Source: Halotia wernerae
GTDB lineage: Bacteria > Cyanobacteriota > Cyanobacteriia > Cyanobacteriales > Nostocaceae
Length of the DNA: 64,000 bases
Direction: 5' to 3'
Assembly: GCA_034931985.1 (NCBI GenBank)
Contig: JAYGHB010000107.1
Coordinates: 7,286 to 71,285, forward strand
The notes under the pieces were generated by a model that saw nothing but the letters and a program-made list of their open reading frames with translations, did no database searches and had not been told where the DNA came from. Made by a program: the position numbers and the translations under genes. This document shows, piece by piece, positions 1 through 9,866 of the stretch; positions within the stretch are counted from its first letter, which is position 1, and each line of letters opens with the position of its first letter.

Positions 1-67
1 CAATTCTTATGACAGCAGTTGGCATTTTCATGAATCACATGTAGAAACGTTACACATAAAGTCTCTA

Positions 68-181
68 ATACCAATTCTATGTGAGACTGCACATAACGCC
101 CGCAGGCTAGAAGCCTGGGGCTAAAGAAACAAAGCCTGCACAAGCAGGCTAATTCTATGCAGCTTCATATAAAAACGGTAT
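68..181. mobile_element. MITE-like palindromic element
   Basis: The ends form an imperfect inverted repeat of about 24 bp: the left end begins ATACCAATTCTATG and the reverse complement of the right end begins ATACCGTTTTTATA. Inside lie further palindromic blocks (GCAGGCT/AGCCTGC). There is no coding capacity. The small size and paired ends suggest a non-autonomous transposable element; the flanks could be a TA duplication, which is not decisive. Confidence 0.5.
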
Positions 182-232
182 AAAGGGTTTAGGGTTTTAT
201 TTATCCCCTCTGATCTGATTAGGTTTTACTAG

Positions 233-290
233 CGATGCCTTCTCTGCGAGAGGCTTCGCCAACGGCAACCCCAAGGGGGAACGCGTCAGA
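233..290. repeat. small dispersed repeat
   Basis: A GC-rich stretch containing GAGAGGCTTCGCCAACGGCA stands out from AT-rich flanks. Related sequences (CTCTACGAGACGCTGCGCG and similar) occur near 54.1 kb. It resembles the short dispersed repeats common in Nostoc genomes. It lies upstream of the first gene and has no evident function. Confidence 0.5.
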
Positions 291-386
291 ATTGCAAAGA
301 AATATCACAATCATCTAGCTCATCAATGATTTCAACTATTATCCCAGCAGTCGCAACATAAAACCTACTTTATTCCTCATTCCTCA

Positions 387-1253
387 ATGCTCAACCCGAA
401 ATCAATCAATATTCCGAAACCAACTCGCTACCAAAATGCAGCGATAGATTATTACATGGGACTGACAAATTCGTCCTATCTCCATTACGGGTATTGGGAA
501 CCACTGCCTACTCAGGGTGAAGAATTAACTCTAACTCGCCTGCGCGTGGCTCAGGAAGCATATACAGCTAAACTTTTGAGCTTTATTCCAGAAAAAATAA
601 AAACTGTGCTTGATGTCGGCTGTGGTATTGGTGGTAACGCAGTATATTTGTGCGATCGCGGTTTCATTGTTGAGGGATTAGCACCTGATGTACTTCAGCA
701 AGAGAGGTTTGTTAAAAATACCAATGGTCAAGTACCTTTCTACTTAACGAGATTTGAAGATTTTCACACCTTAAACTCTTACGACCTGATCTTATTGAGC
801 GAAAGCAGCCAATATATTGCATCTTTTGATTTAGCTCAAGGTGCGGCTCGTTTATTGGGTAGTGGTGGCTACCTGCTGCTTGCAGACATGATGCGTTTTG
901 ATGCCGAATACCGAGAAGGTATTTTTTCTAATTGTCATGTCGCCAGTGAACTCCAGGCGGCGTTGTCACAGTCTGGATTCCAGTTAATCAAGACTGAAGA
1001 CATTTCAACCCATATTGCGCCAACGATTGACTTGTGTGTTGATAACTTCCGTACTTTTGGGCTAACAACGGTTAAATATATTGCTGATGTTGTGGCGATC
1101 GCCTTCCCACCGTTATACGCACTCGGTCGTTGGGCATTTAAGCGCTGGCTGGAAAAGTCGATTGTCGAGGGGTTAGCAGCACGCGCTATTTTTGAGAGTC
1201 ATCTGTGTTATTCCATCCAACTCTGGCAGTTATCAAAAATTAGCTGGGACTAG
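387..1253 (+). CDS. SAM-dependent methyltransferase
   Basis: This is a probable class I methyltransferase of 288 aa. The SAM-binding motif I reads VLDVGCGIGGNAVYL at about residues 75-89, followed by an acidic strand end and a later GGYLLLADMMRF segment typical of the small-molecule methyltransferase fold. The N-terminal YYMGLTNSSYLHYGYWEP resembles the lid region of sterol, tocopherol and cyclopropane-type methyltransferases. The C-terminal third is hydrophobic and basic and may contact membrane or a lipid-like substrate. It is transcribed alone, converging on the two-component genes. The substrate cannot be read from the sequence; a link to scytonemin modification would be speculation. Confidence 0.8.
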   Translation: MLNPKSINIPKPTRYQNAAIDYYMGLTNSSYLHYGYWEPLPTQGEELTLTRLRVAQEAYTAKLLSFIPEKIKTVLDVGCGIGGNAVYLCDRGFIVEGLAPDVLQQERFVKNTNGQVPFYLTRFEDFHTLNSYDLILLSESSQYIASFDLAQGAARLLGSGGYLLLADMMRFDAEYREGIFSNCHVASELQAALSQSGFQLIKTEDISTHIAPTIDLCVDNFRTFGLTTVKYIADVVAIAFPPLYALGRWAFKRWLEKSIVEGLAARAIFESHLCYSIQLWQLSKISWD

Positions 1254-1361
1254 TACTCGACCAACCCAAAATTGAGCAGAAATCTTAAAACCCTCTTTCC
1301 CCCTGCTCCCTGCTCCCTGCCTCCTGCGGTCTTAATGATAAGTCTTTTACCGAACACGATA

Positions 1362-2210
1362 TTACTTATAGGCTGTCTCTAGCTCTGGCAACACAACCTG
1401 ATCAACTGCTTGCTGCTCTTTGCGCCAAGCATGGGGAGGTAAACCGTGATATTGACGAAACTGGCGAGAAAAATGACACACATGTTGATAGCCCAAGGCT
1501 TTGGCAATTTGCTCAATTGTCTGATTATTATTTTGGAGTAAAATCCGAGCTTCAGCCATCCGGCGTTTGACAATCCAGATGTTTACAGTTTTTCCTGTCT
1601 GTCTTGATACTCGATTAGTTAAGTAAGCAGGTGAGTAACCTACCGCCTCAGCCACATCACACAAAGTAATTCCTTGGTCATAATTAGCTTCAATGAAGTC
1701 GAAAACTTCTTTTAATTGGGGATCGCAAGGAAAGATTGACTTGGGAGAGGTGGTTGATGGAATTTTATTTACAGATACTGGTTTTGTAACTTCCTGGAGT
1801 TTAATAGCAAACCAATCTTGGAGGCTAGCTTGCTTTTGTAGTCGGCTAGCGATCGCTCTAAGCAATTCGTCTACTGTCGAAGGTTTGGTAAGATAGTCAT
1901 CTGCCCCCAACTCCATAGCCCTGCGAATATCTGTCTTACTGTTGCTACCAGTCAGAAAAATGAAAGGAATAATTGCTGTCACGGGATCTTGGCGCAGTGT
2001 GGTGAGAACGTTATAACCATCTATATCAGGCATGGCAATATCGCAAATCACCAAGTCAGGTAAATGCTCTTGTGCTTGCTGGATACCATCAAGACCACTT
2101 TTAGCATCAATTGTCTCAAAACCTTCAGCTTCAAGGCCTTTGACGAAAAGATTACGGGTAACGGTATCATCTTCGATTACGAGGATTTTTTTTGACGATT
2201 CGTACATCAT
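1362..2210 (-). CDS. response regulator with AraC-type DNA-binding domain
   Basis: A two-component transcription regulator of about 282 aa. The receiver domain starts KKILVIEDD and carries the phosphorylatable Asp in DLVICDIAMPDIDGY near residue 57, with the conserved Lys in DDYLTKPS. A linker leads to a C-terminal AraC/XylS double helix-turn-helix (YSPAYLTNRVSRQTGKTVN, then ALGYQHVCHFSRQFRQYHG). An upstream GTG at 2222 is in frame, but the ATG pair at 2210/2207 is the more natural start. It lies 73 bp downstream of the kinase and is probably cotranscribed with it. By position it matches the N. punctiforme regulator Npun_F1278, reported to be required for scytonemin production, so the scy genes are the likely targets. 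Confidence 0.88.
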   Translation of the reverse strand: MMYESSKKILVIEDDTVTRNLFVKGLEAEGFETIDAKSGLDGIQQAQEHLPDLVICDIAMPDIDGYNVLTTLRQDPVTAIIPFIFLTGSNSKTDIRRAMELGADDYLTKPSTVDELLRAIASRLQKQASLQDWFAIKLQEVTKPVSVNKIPSTTSPKSIFPCDPQLKEVFDFIEANYDQGITLCDVAEAVGYSPAYLTNRVSRQTGKTVNIWIVKRRMAEARILLQNNNQTIEQIAKALGYQHVCHFSRQFRQYHGLPPHAWRKEQQAVDQVVLPELETAYK

Positions 2211-2283
2211 GATTTCTATCACTAAAACTTTTGGCGGGTAATAATTACGTAACTCTAGGCTGAGTCTTTTAATAGGGACAAGA

Positions 2284-4248
2284 TTAATTATTTTGAACTA
2301 ATGGCAAGATCACAGTGAACGTAGAGCCTACACCAACTTGACTCTCTACATTATTAATTTGACCTTTATGTAAATCCACAAGAGTTTTGAGGATTGATAA
2401 TCCTAGTCCAGTACCAGGGATATCATCAACATTGCTGCCTCTGTAGAATGGCTCAAACAAGCACTCTTGATCTGCGACTGAAATCCCAATTCCTTGATCT
2501 TTAATTTGGAAAATTGCTTGGTTGCTTTCGCACCAGAGTTGAAAATCAATTGCACAGTTGGAGGGGGAATACTTAATTGCATTATCGAGCAAATTTTTCA
2601 AAATAGATTCTAGCAATTTTTTATCCATGCAGCCTGTTAAGCTGTCCGCTGGACTAACAAAGTTGATTTGACAATGACTACTAGTCATCTGCATTTGTGC
2701 CACTAAATCATTGCAGAACTCAACTAGTTCTAAAGGTTTCGGCTCAAATTTGATTTTTGCAGATTCTGTCTTAGAAAAGAACAGAATATCATCCACCATT
2801 TGGCTGATATGTTCAGAGGCTGTTTGAATATTATCGAGCAATGGTCGTATTTCCTCCTCTGTCCATTCGCAGATATGTCTCTTGAGTAAGCTATTAGAGA
2901 ATGAAACAATATTTAGGGGCGTGCGGAATTGATGACAGACTATAGACAAAAAGCGCGCTCTTAGTTCACTTAGTTGTTTGGCTTGTTCTAGAGCTTGGTT
3001 AAGCTCTGATTCGGCATATTTATAATCGGTAATATCAATACCCGCGATGAGTTGAACTGGTTTACCTCCAAAATCCAGCACTCCATCTAATATTGCTACT
3101 GTGCAAGCTAGCCAGCGCTCTGTACCGTTTTTTGTCAGAATATTTATCTCTTGATATTCAAAGTTACCTGTTTGGCCTTGGTTGCGTACTTGCCTACGTT
3201 TTTTGTTTTTAATTAGTTGACGAATATCAAAGCCACTTAATAGTTCCTTTTTTGTGTAGCCAGTGAGTAGTTCTACTGCGGGATTAATATAGCAAAGCCG
3301 TGTGTCTTGAATCAAGAAAGTGCTAGCATCGGTAAGCTCCACTAAAGTCCGAAATCTAGTTTCGTTTAGGCGTAAGGCTTTCTCAGTCTGCTTGAATTGA
3401 GTAATGTCCCAAACGCTCCATACTCTACCAATAACTTTCTCATCAAGCCACTGAGGCTGAGAGTAATGTGCAAAGACCCTCCCATCCTTTAACTCCAGAA
3501 CGTCGTAGCTTTCAAAGTCAGATTGACTAGAAACTTCCCAAACAAGCCGATTAAAGGCTTCTGAATCTTGAAGTTGGTTCTCAAAAAAGGCTTTACATCG
3601 GGGACATTTTTTAGATAGCATCAGAGATTCTGGAATCTGCCACATATCCATAAATTTCTGATTAAAGCTGAGAATATCTCCCTCAAAGTTAATCGCGATA
3701 ATGCCATTGGCAGTAGATTCAAGAGTAGAACGAAGTATAGATATAGATGCTTCTAACTCACTCTCTTTGGTCTTGAGTTGAGAAACCTCCTGCTGCAACT
3801 TTTTTTTGCTTTCTCTTAATTCATCAATCCATTTTTGCACGCTTACATCTACTACCTCATTGCTCTTTTCACGCACAAAAGCACAGCCGAACTTCTTACC
3901 TTGATGTTCTATATAGGTAATAGATATTTCTACCAGAAATATTCGACCTTGTTTTGTTCGATAACGAGATTTAAAGGTAAAACAATTCTGTGATTTAATA
4001 TCTGACCAATTGTGTAGAGAATAATCTACGTCTATATCGTGCAGCGTCATGGAAAGTAATTCTTCAACGCCATACTCAGTCATCTGGCAAGTGGCATCGT
4101 TAACGTAGAGAAACTGCCCATTGGCTCCTAAACAAAAAGCAGCATCTACAGCTTGATTGATCAGAAAATGAGCGAACTTCAACTCTACTTCTGGCTGCAT
4201 CGCCCGTTGAGAGTTGGATCGAGCTGACCTGTAATCGCCAGAATTCAT
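2284..4248 (-). CDS. PAS-domain sensor histidine kinase
   Basis: A soluble kinase of 654 aa with no membrane segment. Three PAS-like domains lie at about residues 25-125, 165-290 and 295-415, with a short coiled coil between the first two. The HisKA helix has the phosphoacceptor at His439 (SIVCHQFRTPLN), and the HATPase domain carries the N box (LLDNAIKYSP), the G1 box (IKDQGIGIS) and the G2 box (GTGLGLSI). A CPRC pair in PAS2 (near residue 215) could bind a metal or a redox cofactor. The gene is divergent from scyA and directly upstream of the AraC-type regulator. It corresponds in position to the kinase proposed to sense UV-A or oxidative stress for scytonemin induction; the signal itself is not visible here. 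Confidence 0.88.
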   Translation of the reverse strand: MNSGDYRSARSNSQRAMQPEVELKFAHFLINQAVDAAFCLGANGQFLYVNDATCQMTEYGVEELLSMTLHDIDVDYSLHNWSDIKSQNCFTFKSRYRTKQGRIFLVEISITYIEHQGKKFGCAFVREKSNEVVDVSVQKWIDELRESKKKLQQEVSQLKTKESELEASISILRSTLESTANGIIAINFEGDILSFNQKFMDMWQIPESLMLSKKCPRCKAFFENQLQDSEAFNRLVWEVSSQSDFESYDVLELKDGRVFAHYSQPQWLDEKVIGRVWSVWDITQFKQTEKALRLNETRFRTLVELTDASTFLIQDTRLCYINPAVELLTGYTKKELLSGFDIRQLIKNKKRRQVRNQGQTGNFEYQEINILTKNGTERWLACTVAILDGVLDFGGKPVQLIAGIDITDYKYAESELNQALEQAKQLSELRARFLSIVCHQFRTPLNIVSFSNSLLKRHICEWTEEEIRPLLDNIQTASEHISQMVDDILFFSKTESAKIKFEPKPLELVEFCNDLVAQMQMTSSHCQINFVSPADSLTGCMDKKLLESILKNLLDNAIKYSPSNCAIDFQLWCESNQAIFQIKDQGIGISVADQECLFEPFYRGSNVDDIPGTGLGLSILKTLVDLHKGQINNVESQVGVGSTFTVILPLVQNN

Positions 4249-5286
4249 ATCCCTACTTACTCACTCCCCAGTATTTCAGTCAACACTACAGCCATTGGTA
4301 AACTAGCAATCATAATTTTCTACAATTATTAGTGCAGTATTAAATTTGTAAAAAAACGAACTATTTTGCGGATTTTAAGTAAGTTATTTATGGTTTCTGC
4401 TTGATATAACTATACCAATAAAATTCAATATTTTTACTTATATCGGAATATATAAATTTTAGAAATTCTATTATCTATTTAGACAAATATTGATCTAATA
4501 ACTAATTATTTATTAGACTTTCTAGCTCTTAACCTATAGGTCAAAAGTATATTTTATTAAGCACACTTACACCGATTACTAGCGATGTCAAACTACTTAA
4601 TTATCAATTATTAGATGTATCTACCTTGTCTTACCAGATTATATAGTTCATGTTTTTGCTGATTAATTTATTTGCTTAATGTTTCTTAACTTACTATCTC
4701 ATAAATTTAACTATAGAAGAATCTTTCTAGTCATCCGTAATAAGGAGTACCTTTTTATTACGATAAGCATCAGTACTCGTACTTTTATTGTAAAAAAAAG
4801 AACATTTTTTGCAATAAAAGATAGATTAATATTTTAGTCATGTATCATTGGGAATACGTTTTACACAAAATCCGCTTTGATTCTTTAGTGATTTGTCACA
4901 GGATAAATAAAATATCTATGCCAGTTATCTTTACTGAGATAAAAAATGTTAATGTCTTGTAAAGACTATTTAGTGATCGTATAAAGACTGTTATGGTGTT
5001 GTTGTTTTAGTGGTATTGGAGGCTGAATAATCTGTCTTGGCAAATTAAATCGACAAATTTATTGGTTTCACTTTAAATTCTTGACAGTAAAATCTAAGCA
5101 AATTTTGCTAAAACAAATTAGATTTGTATCAAATTGGTATTAGGGTAAACTGGGCGCAGGACATAGACACCAGACTGATCGCTTATCAAGCAATGTCTCA
5201 CATAAAAGTGGTGACAAAGCTTTAATACACCATCGCTAAGCATCAATATCCTAGAAAATTTCAATAGGAATTGTAGTTATCGCACC
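4249..5286. promoter_or_regulatory. divergent intergenic region, kinase to scyA (distal part)
   Basis: This AT-rich gap of more than 1 kb lies between two divergent operons. No convincing ORF is present. It must hold the promoter of the two-component operon and may carry long-range control of the scy genes. Apart from the direct repeats annotated next to it, no strong palindrome or RNA structure stood out. Confidence 0.5.
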
Positions 5287-5334
5287 AAAAGCGAAAGAAT
5301 TGACATACCCATCTATAGATTCTTCATTGCAAAT
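5287..5334 (+). promoter_or_regulatory. direct repeat copy 1 upstream of scyA (candidate operator)
   Basis: A 48-bp block starts AAAAGCGAAAGAATTG and ends TTCATTGCAAAT. It matches copy 2 at 41 of 48 positions, with a start-to-start distance of 126 bp (12 helical turns at 10.5 bp). The repeats occur nowhere else that I saw in the window and lie upstream of scyA. Paired direct repeats on one face of the helix suit binding by an AraC-family regulator, and such a regulator is encoded next door. Function is inferred. Confidence 0.5.
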
Positions 5335-5412
5335 ATGGGTTGATTTTATTAAGAATTGCAAAGTATCAATTTTGCAGAGCAGCTAAATGAGAATTTAGAT
5401 CAGCTTTGTAAC

Positions 5413-5460
5413 AAAAGCGAAAGAATTGCCAACCCCATCAACAGATTTTTCATTGTAAAT
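5413..5460 (+). promoter_or_regulatory. direct repeat copy 2 upstream of scyA (candidate operator)
   Basis: Second copy of the 48-bp repeat, with the same AAAAGCGAAAGAATTG head and a TTCATTGTAAAT tail. It ends about 250 bp before the scyA start, which leaves room for a promoter and a long 5' leader. Confidence 0.5.
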
Positions 5461-5709
5461 CAGTATTCATATCCGATATTCTGGTTCCTAGAAGCACAGA
5501 CTTGATTGTTTTGCTTTTTTATAAAGTTTTTTAAATGGTCTTGAAAGCAGTTCTCTAAAGCAGCAAATGGAAGTCATAGCTATCTTTACTATCAACTGAG
5601 CTTGGTCATAGCTGTCAAAAACAACAGAGTTGTTTGTATTAGATATTACAAAGAGTCTGAGCGGGAAATAGTGAATCTTTGTGCAAGTTTCTGAAATTAA
5701 GTGAAAGCA

Positions 5710-7578
5710 ATGAGTAAAAAGTATACTGGTTCAAACTCTCCTCTAATTACTACTGAGCCATACAGCAAATATGTAGAATCTGCGTTAGATAAATCTCGTC
5801 AGTTAGACCAGTCGGGAACGAATGGGATTCAGCCTTTTTTACCTGACGGAACAGATCCAGCGCCTTCAGTCGCAGATGTAATTGCCCAAATGTTGACAAG
5901 TTTGGGAGTGAGCTACGCTTTTGGTGTTGCTGGGGGGGCGATGGCTAGCCTGTGGAGCGCACTATCAAATAGCTCCATAGAAGTGTTGAACTTCCGCCAT
6001 GAAACTGGAGCTACCTTTGCAGCAGTTGAGGCATATTTTGCTAGCGATCGCCCTACAGTAGTATTTACCACAGCAGGGCCGGGGATCACCAACTCTCTAA
6101 CAGGTTTATTTGCTGCTCGTGGTGAAGGTGCAAAGGTAATTTTATTGTCGGCTTGCACCTCAGCCCCAAATCGCGGTCGCTGGGCAATTCAAGAAACCAG
6201 CAGCTATACATTACCCAGTGGGGGAATATTTACATCGGGAGCATTATTCAACTATGCAATCACGATCGAATCTGCTGCCCAACTACCGCAGATTTTCCGT
6301 AAACTAGCTTTAGCTTTAGCGCAACCAGGAGGATTTGTAGCTCATTTGAGCATTCCTACTAGTGTGCAGACAAGTTTAGTTGAAGATATAGCTTGGCCTA
6401 AATTAGATATACCTTATAGTGCGATCGCACCGAATAAACAAGCGATCGTCCAATCTGTAGAATTGCTATCTGCTGGCCCCTTCGCTATCTGGGTTGGTTT
6501 CGGGGCGCGGGAAGCAGCAGACGAGATTCGCCAACTCGCCGAAAAAACTGGTGCAGCAGTCATGTCCTCACCCCGCGCTAAAGGGATTTTTCCTGAAGAT
6601 CATCCCCAATATATAGGTGTCACAGGTTTAGGCGGTCATGCTTCCGTCTTTACCTACATGCAAGAACAACCACCCCTCCGCACCCTCGTACTAGGAACCC
6701 GCCTTGGTGAACCGACTTCCTTTTGGAGTCCGGCGATGATTCCCCCCAGAGGTTTTGTACATGTAGATATAGATCCAGAAGTACCAGGAGTAGCTTATCC
6801 CCACGCTGAAACCTTCTCTGTCCGGGCTGATATCAAAACCTATTTACAGGAACTATTAAAGCATTGGCCAGAGACTGATTCGCCCTCTGTAGCGACATTA
6901 CCTCATCCAGAACACGAAGCAATTCCTCTAGATCTAGATATAGATTATCCCGTGCGGCCAGAGGTATTGATGGCAGCCATTCAAAAAGTAATTGTTAAAG
7001 GTAGCGATGCGGTAGTCATGGCCGAGTGTGGTAACTCCTTTACTTGGTCAACTCATTTCCTGCAATTCCCCCAAGCTAATCGTTACCGAGTTAGCACGGG
7101 AGTTGGCGCAATGGGTCACGCCGTCACAGGAGTTTTAGGTGCAGCGCAAGCACGCAATGGCAAAGCCGTAGCCATTGTCGGCGATGGAGCAATGCTAATG
7201 AATAACGAAATTAGCACAGCCGTCAAATACAAAATTCCTGCCATTTGGATTGTACTTAACGACGCTCGCTATAACATGTGTCATCAAGGCATGAAAGTAC
7301 TTGGATTAACAGGTGCAGATGCCACAATGCCAGTGACAAACTTCGCCATGATAGCACAGGGTATGGGAGCAGAAGCGATCGCAGTTGTCAGAGAGACAGA
7401 TCTCGAAGCTGCATTAGAGCAAGCGCTAGCTGCAAATGTTCCCTTTTTAATCGATGTGGTAATTGATCCCGATAGACTTGCACCCTCTGGTGGACGTAAC
7501 AAGAGTTTAGCAGCCCAAGGAGTTAAATCCAGTCCAACCAAAACTCCAGCCAAAGCAGTCTCCTTCCCATCAGTTTGA
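5710..7578 (+). CDS. scyA: ScyA, thiamine-diphosphate acyloin synthase
   Basis: An acetolactate-synthase-like enzyme of about 622 aa. In scytonemin synthesis ScyA couples indole-3-pyruvate with p-hydroxyphenylpyruvate to a beta-ketoacid. The N-terminal ThDP domain has the catalytic Glu context NFRHETGATFAAVEAY and the loop FTTAGPGITNSL. The C-terminal domain has the ThDP/Mg motif GDGAMLMNNE running to the Asn in VLNDARYN. An N-terminal extension of about 60 residues precedes the fold. GTG 5701 is in frame, but ATG 5710 (MSKKYTG) is the better start. It is the first gene of the biosynthetic operon, followed by scyB after 143 bp. Confidence 0.95.
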   Translation: MSKKYTGSNSPLITTEPYSKYVESALDKSRQLDQSGTNGIQPFLPDGTDPAPSVADVIAQMLTSLGVSYAFGVAGGAMASLWSALSNSSIEVLNFRHETGATFAAVEAYFASDRPTVVFTTAGPGITNSLTGLFAARGEGAKVILLSACTSAPNRGRWAIQETSSYTLPSGGIFTSGALFNYAITIESAAQLPQIFRKLALALAQPGGFVAHLSIPTSVQTSLVEDIAWPKLDIPYSAIAPNKQAIVQSVELLSAGPFAIWVGFGAREAADEIRQLAEKTGAAVMSSPRAKGIFPEDHPQYIGVTGLGGHASVFTYMQEQPPLRTLVLGTRLGEPTSFWSPAMIPPRGFVHVDIDPEVPGVAYPHAETFSVRADIKTYLQELLKHWPETDSPSVATLPHPEHEAIPLDLDIDYPVRPEVLMAAIQKVIVKGSDAVVMAECGNSFTWSTHFLQFPQANRYRVSTGVGAMGHAVTGVLGAAQARNGKAVAIVGDGAMLMNNEISTAVKYKIPAIWIVLNDARYNMCHQGMKVLGLTGADATMPVTNFAMIAQGMGAEAIAVVRETDLEAALEQALAANVPFLIDVVIDPDRLAPSGGRNKSLAAQGVKSSPTKTPAKAVSFPSV

Positions 7579-7721
7579 CATCCAGACACTACCAAGCAAA
7601 ACCACGTTGGATGAATAGATTCACCCTATTCATCTCTCCTCTCTGCGCCTACCCTGCGGGTTCCGCCTTAGCGGTATGCGTCTCTGTGTGAGATAAATCA
7701 TCAACAACTAAAAAAACCAAG

Positions 7722-8783
7722 ATGCTGCTATTTGAAACCGTTAGAGAAATGGGTCACGAACAAGTTCTCTTTTGTCATGGAAAAAACCCAGATATTAGAG
7801 CAATAATCGCCATCCATAACACCACATTAGGCCCAGCAATGGGGGCGACCAGATTATTTCCTTACATGAACGAAGAAGCCGCCTTAGAAGACGCACTTCG
7901 TCTCAGTCGCGGAATGACCTACAAAGCTGCCTGTGCTAACATTCCAGCCGGTGGAGGAAAAGCAGTAATTATTGCTAACCCTGAAAATAAAACAGATGAT
8001 TTATTAAGAGCTTATGGACGTTTTGTAGACAGTCTTAACGGACGTTTTATTACAGGACAAGATGTCAATATTACTCCTGACGACGTGCGGACAATTAGTC
8101 AAGAAACTAATCATGTCGTTGGCGTATCTGAAAAGTCTGGTGGCCCGGCTCCCATCACAGCCTGGGGAGTTTTCTTAGGTATTAAAGCCGCTGTAAAATC
8201 CCGTTGGCAAAGCGAAAACCTTGAAGGCATGAAAGTTGCAGTTCAAGGTTTAGGAAACGTTGGTAAAAACCTCTGCCGTCATTTACATGAACAAGGCATC
8301 GAACTTTATGTAAGTGATGTCAACCCAGCCAAAGCAGAAGAGATAAAAAAACTATTCGGTGCAACTGTAGTCGCACCAGATGAAATTTACTCTTTAGATG
8401 TAGATATTTTTGCCCCTTGTGCTTTAGGTGGAACCCTTAATAGTCATACAATTCCTTTTCTGAAAGCTCAGATTATTGCTGGTGCAGCAAATAATCAATT
8501 AGGAATTGAGCAACTACATAGTCAAATGCTTGCCAAGAAAGGCATTTTATACACTCCCGATTATGTAATTAATGCTGGAGGATTAATCAATGTTTATAAC
8601 GAAATGATTGGTTATAACGAAGAAAAAGCTTTCCAGCAAGTGCAAAATATTTATGACACATTGTTAGCAATTTTTGATATTGCTAAACAGCAAGAAATTA
8701 CAACTAATGATGCTGCGAAACGATTAGCAGAAGAGCGTATTCAAAGCGGTAGCCGTAGCCAGACTAAGGCGATCGCAGCTTAA
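7722..8783 (+). CDS. scyB: ScyB, tryptophan/leucine dehydrogenase-like enzyme
   Basis: A Glu/Leu/Phe/Val dehydrogenase family protein of 353 aa. In this pathway ScyB oxidatively deaminates tryptophan to indole-3-pyruvate, the ScyA substrate. The catalytic Lys lies in PAGGGKAVI (near residue 80), the conserved Asp in GQDVNITPDD, and the NAD-binding loop reads VQGLGNVGKNLC (near residue 173). It sits between scyA and scyC in the conserved order. The 143-bp gap upstream contains a small GC-rich dispersed repeat (GCGGGTTCCGCCTTAGCGG). Confidence 0.95.
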   Translation: MLLFETVREMGHEQVLFCHGKNPDIRAIIAIHNTTLGPAMGATRLFPYMNEEAALEDALRLSRGMTYKAACANIPAGGGKAVIIANPENKTDDLLRAYGRFVDSLNGRFITGQDVNITPDDVRTISQETNHVVGVSEKSGGPAPITAWGVFLGIKAAVKSRWQSENLEGMKVAVQGLGNVGKNLCRHLHEQGIELYVSDVNPAKAEEIKKLFGATVVAPDEIYSLDVDIFAPCALGGTLNSHTIPFLKAQIIAGAANNQLGIEQLHSQMLAKKGILYTPDYVINAGGLINVYNEMIGYNEEKAFQQVQNIYDTLLAIFDIAKQQEITTNDAAKRLAEERIQSGSRSQTKAIAA

Positions 8784-8808
8784 TTTTTATTATCTTCAGG
8801 AGTGAAAA

Positions 8809-9777
8809 GTGGAAAAAAATACGTTTGCAACATCAGCTTATATTGCTACTTCACCAAAGAGTGCCTTCGACTATCTTTGTAGTTTAAAAAATTTAGACGA
8901 ATGGACACTTTATAGTCGGATGAAAGAGCAAGTTGACGAAGATACTTGGTTGGGTACGGCATCTGGTTATCACAAAAATCTTTACTATCACGTTAAAAAA
9001 CTAGAAAATCCGCTTTTTTATGGCATTGAATGGCACTGCGGATTAGAGTATCAAAAATATTATCAAGTTTATCCTGTCTTACTATTTCCCACTGATTATA
9101 TTGAGCCGGGGACAGATGAAAAGGGTGTGTATTTTCATTGGTTAAGTTTTGTTGATCCCAAACGTCAAACTCAGATGATTATGCAGGGAATCCACACGGT
9201 GCATACTTCCGAGTGTCGTTCTCTTAAAGGTAACTTAGAACGCAAAAATGGTCATACATCAGCCGCCAAAGGTAGCCACTTCATTGATACTGACACTATC
9301 TATGTTGATGCCCCAATTGAAATGGGCATTGAGTATTTAAAAGACTTGCAAAATATTGATGACTGGGCGCATTTACTACGACCTGATGGCAATATTACTA
9401 CTGAATCTGGTGACTTTAAAGATGAATATGACCAGAAAGTCAAGGTTTCTGTACGGGTTCATAGCTTGAGTAAATACTACTTACTTGAACAAGAACATTT
9501 TTATCCAGATTACGAATATTATCAGCGTTCTGTAGCATTACTAATTCCCACCGCTTATGCTTTCGCTGACCCAGAAGCTTCTGGTTTTATTCTGCACCGA
9601 ATTACATTCTGGAAAACCGATGGAACTGTTACCCACGGCAAACTACAAATTGAAGACTTCGGCGCTGAAAGCATGAACATCAAACGTTTACTCGAAGCAA
9701 AAGCCGGCAACCTGCAATCATTTGATCGGGGGATGAGCTATCTACCAAAACCCCAAAAAGAGCTAGTTAAAAATTAA
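8809..9777 (+). CDS. scyC: ScyC, scytonemin monomer cyclase
   Basis: A protein of 322 aa that closes the cyclopentane-indole ring of the scytonemin monomer after ScyA coupling. It starts with GTG, seven bases after a CAGGAG ribosome site. The chain looks like a tandem of two related SRPBCC/START-like halves: both begin with an 'I-x-x-x-P-x-x-x-(A/G)-x-x-Y-L' segment followed by a 'L-x-N-(L/I)-D-(E/D)-W' segment, near residues 8-32 and 165-190. It follows scyB by only 25 bp. No signal peptide is seen, consistent with cytoplasmic action. Confidence 0.93.
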   Translation: MEKNTFATSAYIATSPKSAFDYLCSLKNLDEWTLYSRMKEQVDEDTWLGTASGYHKNLYYHVKKLENPLFYGIEWHCGLEYQKYYQVYPVLLFPTDYIEPGTDEKGVYFHWLSFVDPKRQTQMIMQGIHTVHTSECRSLKGNLERKNGHTSAAKGSHFIDTDTIYVDAPIEMGIEYLKDLQNIDDWAHLLRPDGNITTESGDFKDEYDQKVKVSVRVHSLSKYYLLEQEHFYPDYEYYQRSVALLIPTAYAFADPEASGFILHRITFWKTDGTVTHGKLQIEDFGAESMNIKRLLEAKAGNLQSFDRGMSYLPKPQKELVKN

Positions 9778-9866
9778 ACTCTCAGCGTTCCTCTGCGCTT
9801 CCCTTAGCGTTCCTCTGCGTTTAAAATTCCCCTCTCAATTCCCCACGATTAGCCGTACTGCAACAC

